The position numbers and the translations under genes are program-made. Source: Strigamia acuminata (taxonomy: Eukaryota > Arthropoda > Chilopoda > Geophilomorpha > Linotaeniidae). From it: a stretch of DNA of 64,000 bases. The notes under the pieces were generated by a model. It was given only the letters and a program-made list of their open reading frames with translations, had not been told where the DNA came from and searched no databases. How positions within the stretch are numbered: the stretch's first letter is position 1; every line of letters starts with the position of its first letter. The stretch is from assembly GCA_949358305.1 (NCBI GenBank), contig OX442320.1, positions 6,836,259 through 6,900,258 of the forward strand. The letters run 5' to 3'. Of this stretch, positions 61,601-64,000 are shown piece by piece.

Positions 61601-64000
61601 ATAGATATGTCAATACGAGTGCAGGGTTCCTTGAATGCCACTTTGATACTCTCAACTAAACATAAGTAAATCGTCATTTATATTAAATTATGATTTTAAA
61701 TTTTTGTTTTATTAAAATATGTTTTTTTTTTTTTTACAGAATTAGTTTTTCCGTTACTGACATTAAAGTATCAGTTCAAGGCAAATCTCTTAATCTGCGA
61801 GTGGTTGAAGACGTGTTGATTAATTTTGATGGGCATGATGTAATTGTATTACAAGTGAGTATTGTTTTCCAATTATTATTTTTTATATTTTATATTTTGT
61901 ATTTTTTCAAAGGGACTTTGTGCAACTCGTCTTTCCTCTTCGGATCAAATAACTCTCGACAGAGCAACGTTTGACGATTTAATTTTAACTCAAAATAACG
62001 TTATGTTAGTTCGATTTGTTAGTTTTATATATTTCAAAATTGTATTGATTTAATTTCTTTCTTTGATTTCAGATTGGTCGAATTATCTTGCGTGAATATT
62101 TCTTTCCCTTACGATTATTATTTCGCCGAGGCTTTCTCCGAGGAGGGAATCGGGGCGGTGAAATTCCTCAAAGCGCTTCACAAGAAACCGAAATTTGACT
62201 TCGAAGCGGAGGATCCTTTACCCCCGGATATATTAATCAAAACAAAAGTAAAAAATTTAAATTTAATCTTGAATTTTAACGTCTAAACTCGTTTGTTTAG
62301 GCTTTCAATCTGCAAGTCGCTGACGATCCATTCGAAGTCAAACTGAGGGACAATTTCGAACTCCTCGAGGACGAATACGTTGAAAATCAGAAAAGAGGGA
62401 AAATTTTGGACGCCAAAGTGGAAGAACTGCGCCAAACTCACCGTCTGCTCCCCAATTCCAAAGTGAACGAACTTTACGCGAATCTGCAGAAAAGAAACAC
62501 CGACATTTACATCCAGCGGTCGCGACAAATGTACTCGGCCGCACCGCGACGAAGCAGTCTCGCAACGTGGCATTTATCGGACCTGGAGGTTTTGTCTCTG
62601 GCCGACCCGAGTTGTCACGGCAAGCGGCGCGTAGTCGAACACATTCAAAGCATTGACAACGAAAGTCCTTACCCGGAAGAAGGCGTCGAATTCTCCACAC
62701 TGTGGTGCCGCAAAGTGAGAACGAGTTGCTCATTCATCACGTTAGTCTTACGAGATTATCCCAGACCAGCCATGACTATGACCAACTTGTACGCGTGGGG
62801 GACTTTAATTGGAGCCGAAGCAACAGCCCCGCCGAGAGGTTGATTTATTGACGAATTTTAATTTAATTTAATTTTATTTAATTTTATTTTCGAGCAGCGA
62901 AGAGACAAATGTGTATTTCTTTGGATGAACCGTGGGTCGGCACGACCGTGGAACGTAGTTTGGCTTTGCTGAAGTTTTATTACGATTTGAGTTGCGGTAA
63001 ATTGTTTTTTAATGTTTTTAATTTGAGTTTAATTCGAGTTGCGTGTATAGAGGTGGATAATTTCGTGATCGGGTACGGACCCTGCTGGGAACCGGCGTTT
63101 TCGTATTTGACGTTGGCCATGGAGTTGATTAACAAGCCGTCTTCCGATCCAAGTCCTCCGCTACCGTTCTGGGATAAAGTGAGGCTGCTTTTTCACGGGA
63201 GAGTGACGTTGTTGTGTCAGCAAATGGCGATGATCCTTCACGCGTCGCTCGATCCGTACAACACGACCGAGGAAATGGATTTTACGTGGTGTAATTTATT
63301 GATTGACTGGACTAACGGTATTGATAGTAAATCAACGAACGATGATATAGTTATTTGATTTGTTTATTTTATTTTTTTTTAGCGAAAATACTTCTGAAAG
63401 GAGATCTCAGCGTTTATGTTCGTACCGCGTCCAAATACGATGACTGTCGTTTCCTGCACATACCAAACTTTAAATTAGCGTATGTTGGTTGTATTTATTT
63501 AAATTATTATTATTATTATTTTGATTGAAATAGATTTAAACTGAATTGGTTGTGTCTGGCCGATCCGAACGATCATCATTCCGTGGTGCAATGTGCGCCG
63601 GATAAGATTCCCGAGTATTCGATTAACCAGGAACACGATTCGTACCGCGCTTTTCGTTCCCTTAATTTGAACATGAGTGTTTCTATGGAAACGAGAGCCA
63701 CGCAGAATTCTAGGGAAGACAGTATTCCGAGCATGCTGTTTTACAGCAGTACTTTACGATGGTTCGAATGTCTCAAAGTATGTTTTGATTTATTTAAGCG
63801 GTAATTTTGTGATGGTTTTGATTGGATTTTTACTCGCAGGTCCTTCTTGCGCGAAGCAGTCGTCCAATTAGACGCGGTCCTATATTCCGCAATTGCAAGC
63901 GAAAGAAACTACAACTTAGTCGGCATTATAAGTATGTTTGTTTTTAATTTTTTGTTTTATTTGAAATAATATGGAAATAATATGTTGTTTAGGAGCGTTC
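58670..64000 (+). CDS. BLTP2: BLTP2 (KIAA0100/hobbit) bridge-like lipid-transfer protein, N-terminal half
   Basis: BLTP2 proteins anchor in the ER and form long hydrophobic grooves that move lipids at ER-plasma membrane contacts. Exons: 58670-58731, 58807-58983, 59047-59206, 59269-59445, 59511-59640, 59717-59826, 59907-60107, 60170-60324, 60384-60578, 60637-60751, 60820-60920, 60981-61120, 61177-61283, 61358-61665, 61740-61854, 61913-62004, 62073-62247, 62301-62838, 62898-62996, 63051-63317, 63383-63479, 63534-63777, 63840-63931, 63993 onward. About 1288 residues are visible of roughly 2200. The N-terminal hydrophobic helix (MMVSIIYFICIFTLIYIAII) is the ER anchor. Late exons match human KIAA0100 closely: GDLSVYVRTASKYDDCRFLH, then DHHSVVQC, HDSYRAFRSLNLNMS, LLYSSTLRW-like MLFYSSTLRW, and KKLQLSRHYK. 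Donors at 58731 (GTGCGT) and 60324 (GTCAGT) were chosen to keep phase. The gene leaves the window. Confidence 0.9.

Overview
This is a nuclear invertebrate (animal) genomic window, most likely from an arthropod. Every recognisable protein is split by GT-AG introns. The Cut homeodomain ([13 protein letters not shown]) and short C-terminal islands ([20 protein letters not shown]) resemble insect Cut as I remember it. Non-coding DNA is rich in T/A runs, (GA)n and (TTTA)n. The order cannot be settled from sequence alone.

Layout. (1) 34-9659, minus: 5' part of the nucleoporin gene Nup88, four coding exons, running off the left edge. (2) 9660-9904: a 245-bp head-to-head promoter. (3) 9905-49739, plus: one very large Cux/CASP locus. 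Thirteen shared exons (9905-38600) encode the CASP/Cux coiled-coil N-terminus. Exon 13 can splice to Cut-specific exons (39433-43745; three CUT domains and a homeodomain; about 1637 residues in total) or past them to CASP-specific exons (48302-49739; Golgi membrane anchor; 663 residues in total). (4) 52098-53166, plus: RPAIN-like RPA-import zinc-finger protein. (5) 53580-55248, plus: an animal-type nitric oxide synthase oxygenase domain that stops where calmodulin-binding and reductase domains would normally begin. (6) 55342-57920, minus: SLC13-family sodium/carboxylate cotransporter, convergent with the NOS gene. (7) 58202-58393, plus: an unrecognised small ORF. (8) 58670 to the right edge, plus: N-terminal half of the bridge-like lipid-transfer protein BLTP2 (KIAA0100/hobbit).

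The compact half (52-64 kb) has introns of about 45-90 bp; the Cux/CASP locus has introns up to 12.6 kb, which hold simple repeats and clusters of ATCGAT, a motif preferred by Cut proteins. From memory, orthologues of Nup88, RPAIN, NOS2, SLC13A2/A5 and BLTP2 all lie on human chromosome 17, with NUP88 and RPAIN head to head, so the block looks like an old linkage group into which Cux/CASP falls.

The strongest candidate for something undescribed is the NOS gene. It keeps the zinc cysteines, haem cysteine, substrate-guanidinium glutamate and tetrahydrobiopterin residues at exactly conserved spacing. It has no reductase and has replaced three residues (Gln, Arg, Tyr) that bind the carboxylate end of L-arginine in mammalian NOS. 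I infer a free-standing oxygenase that needs a separate electron donor and may prefer a different substrate. All exon boundaries here were read by eye from splice consensus, reading phase and remembered homologues; no search was run.
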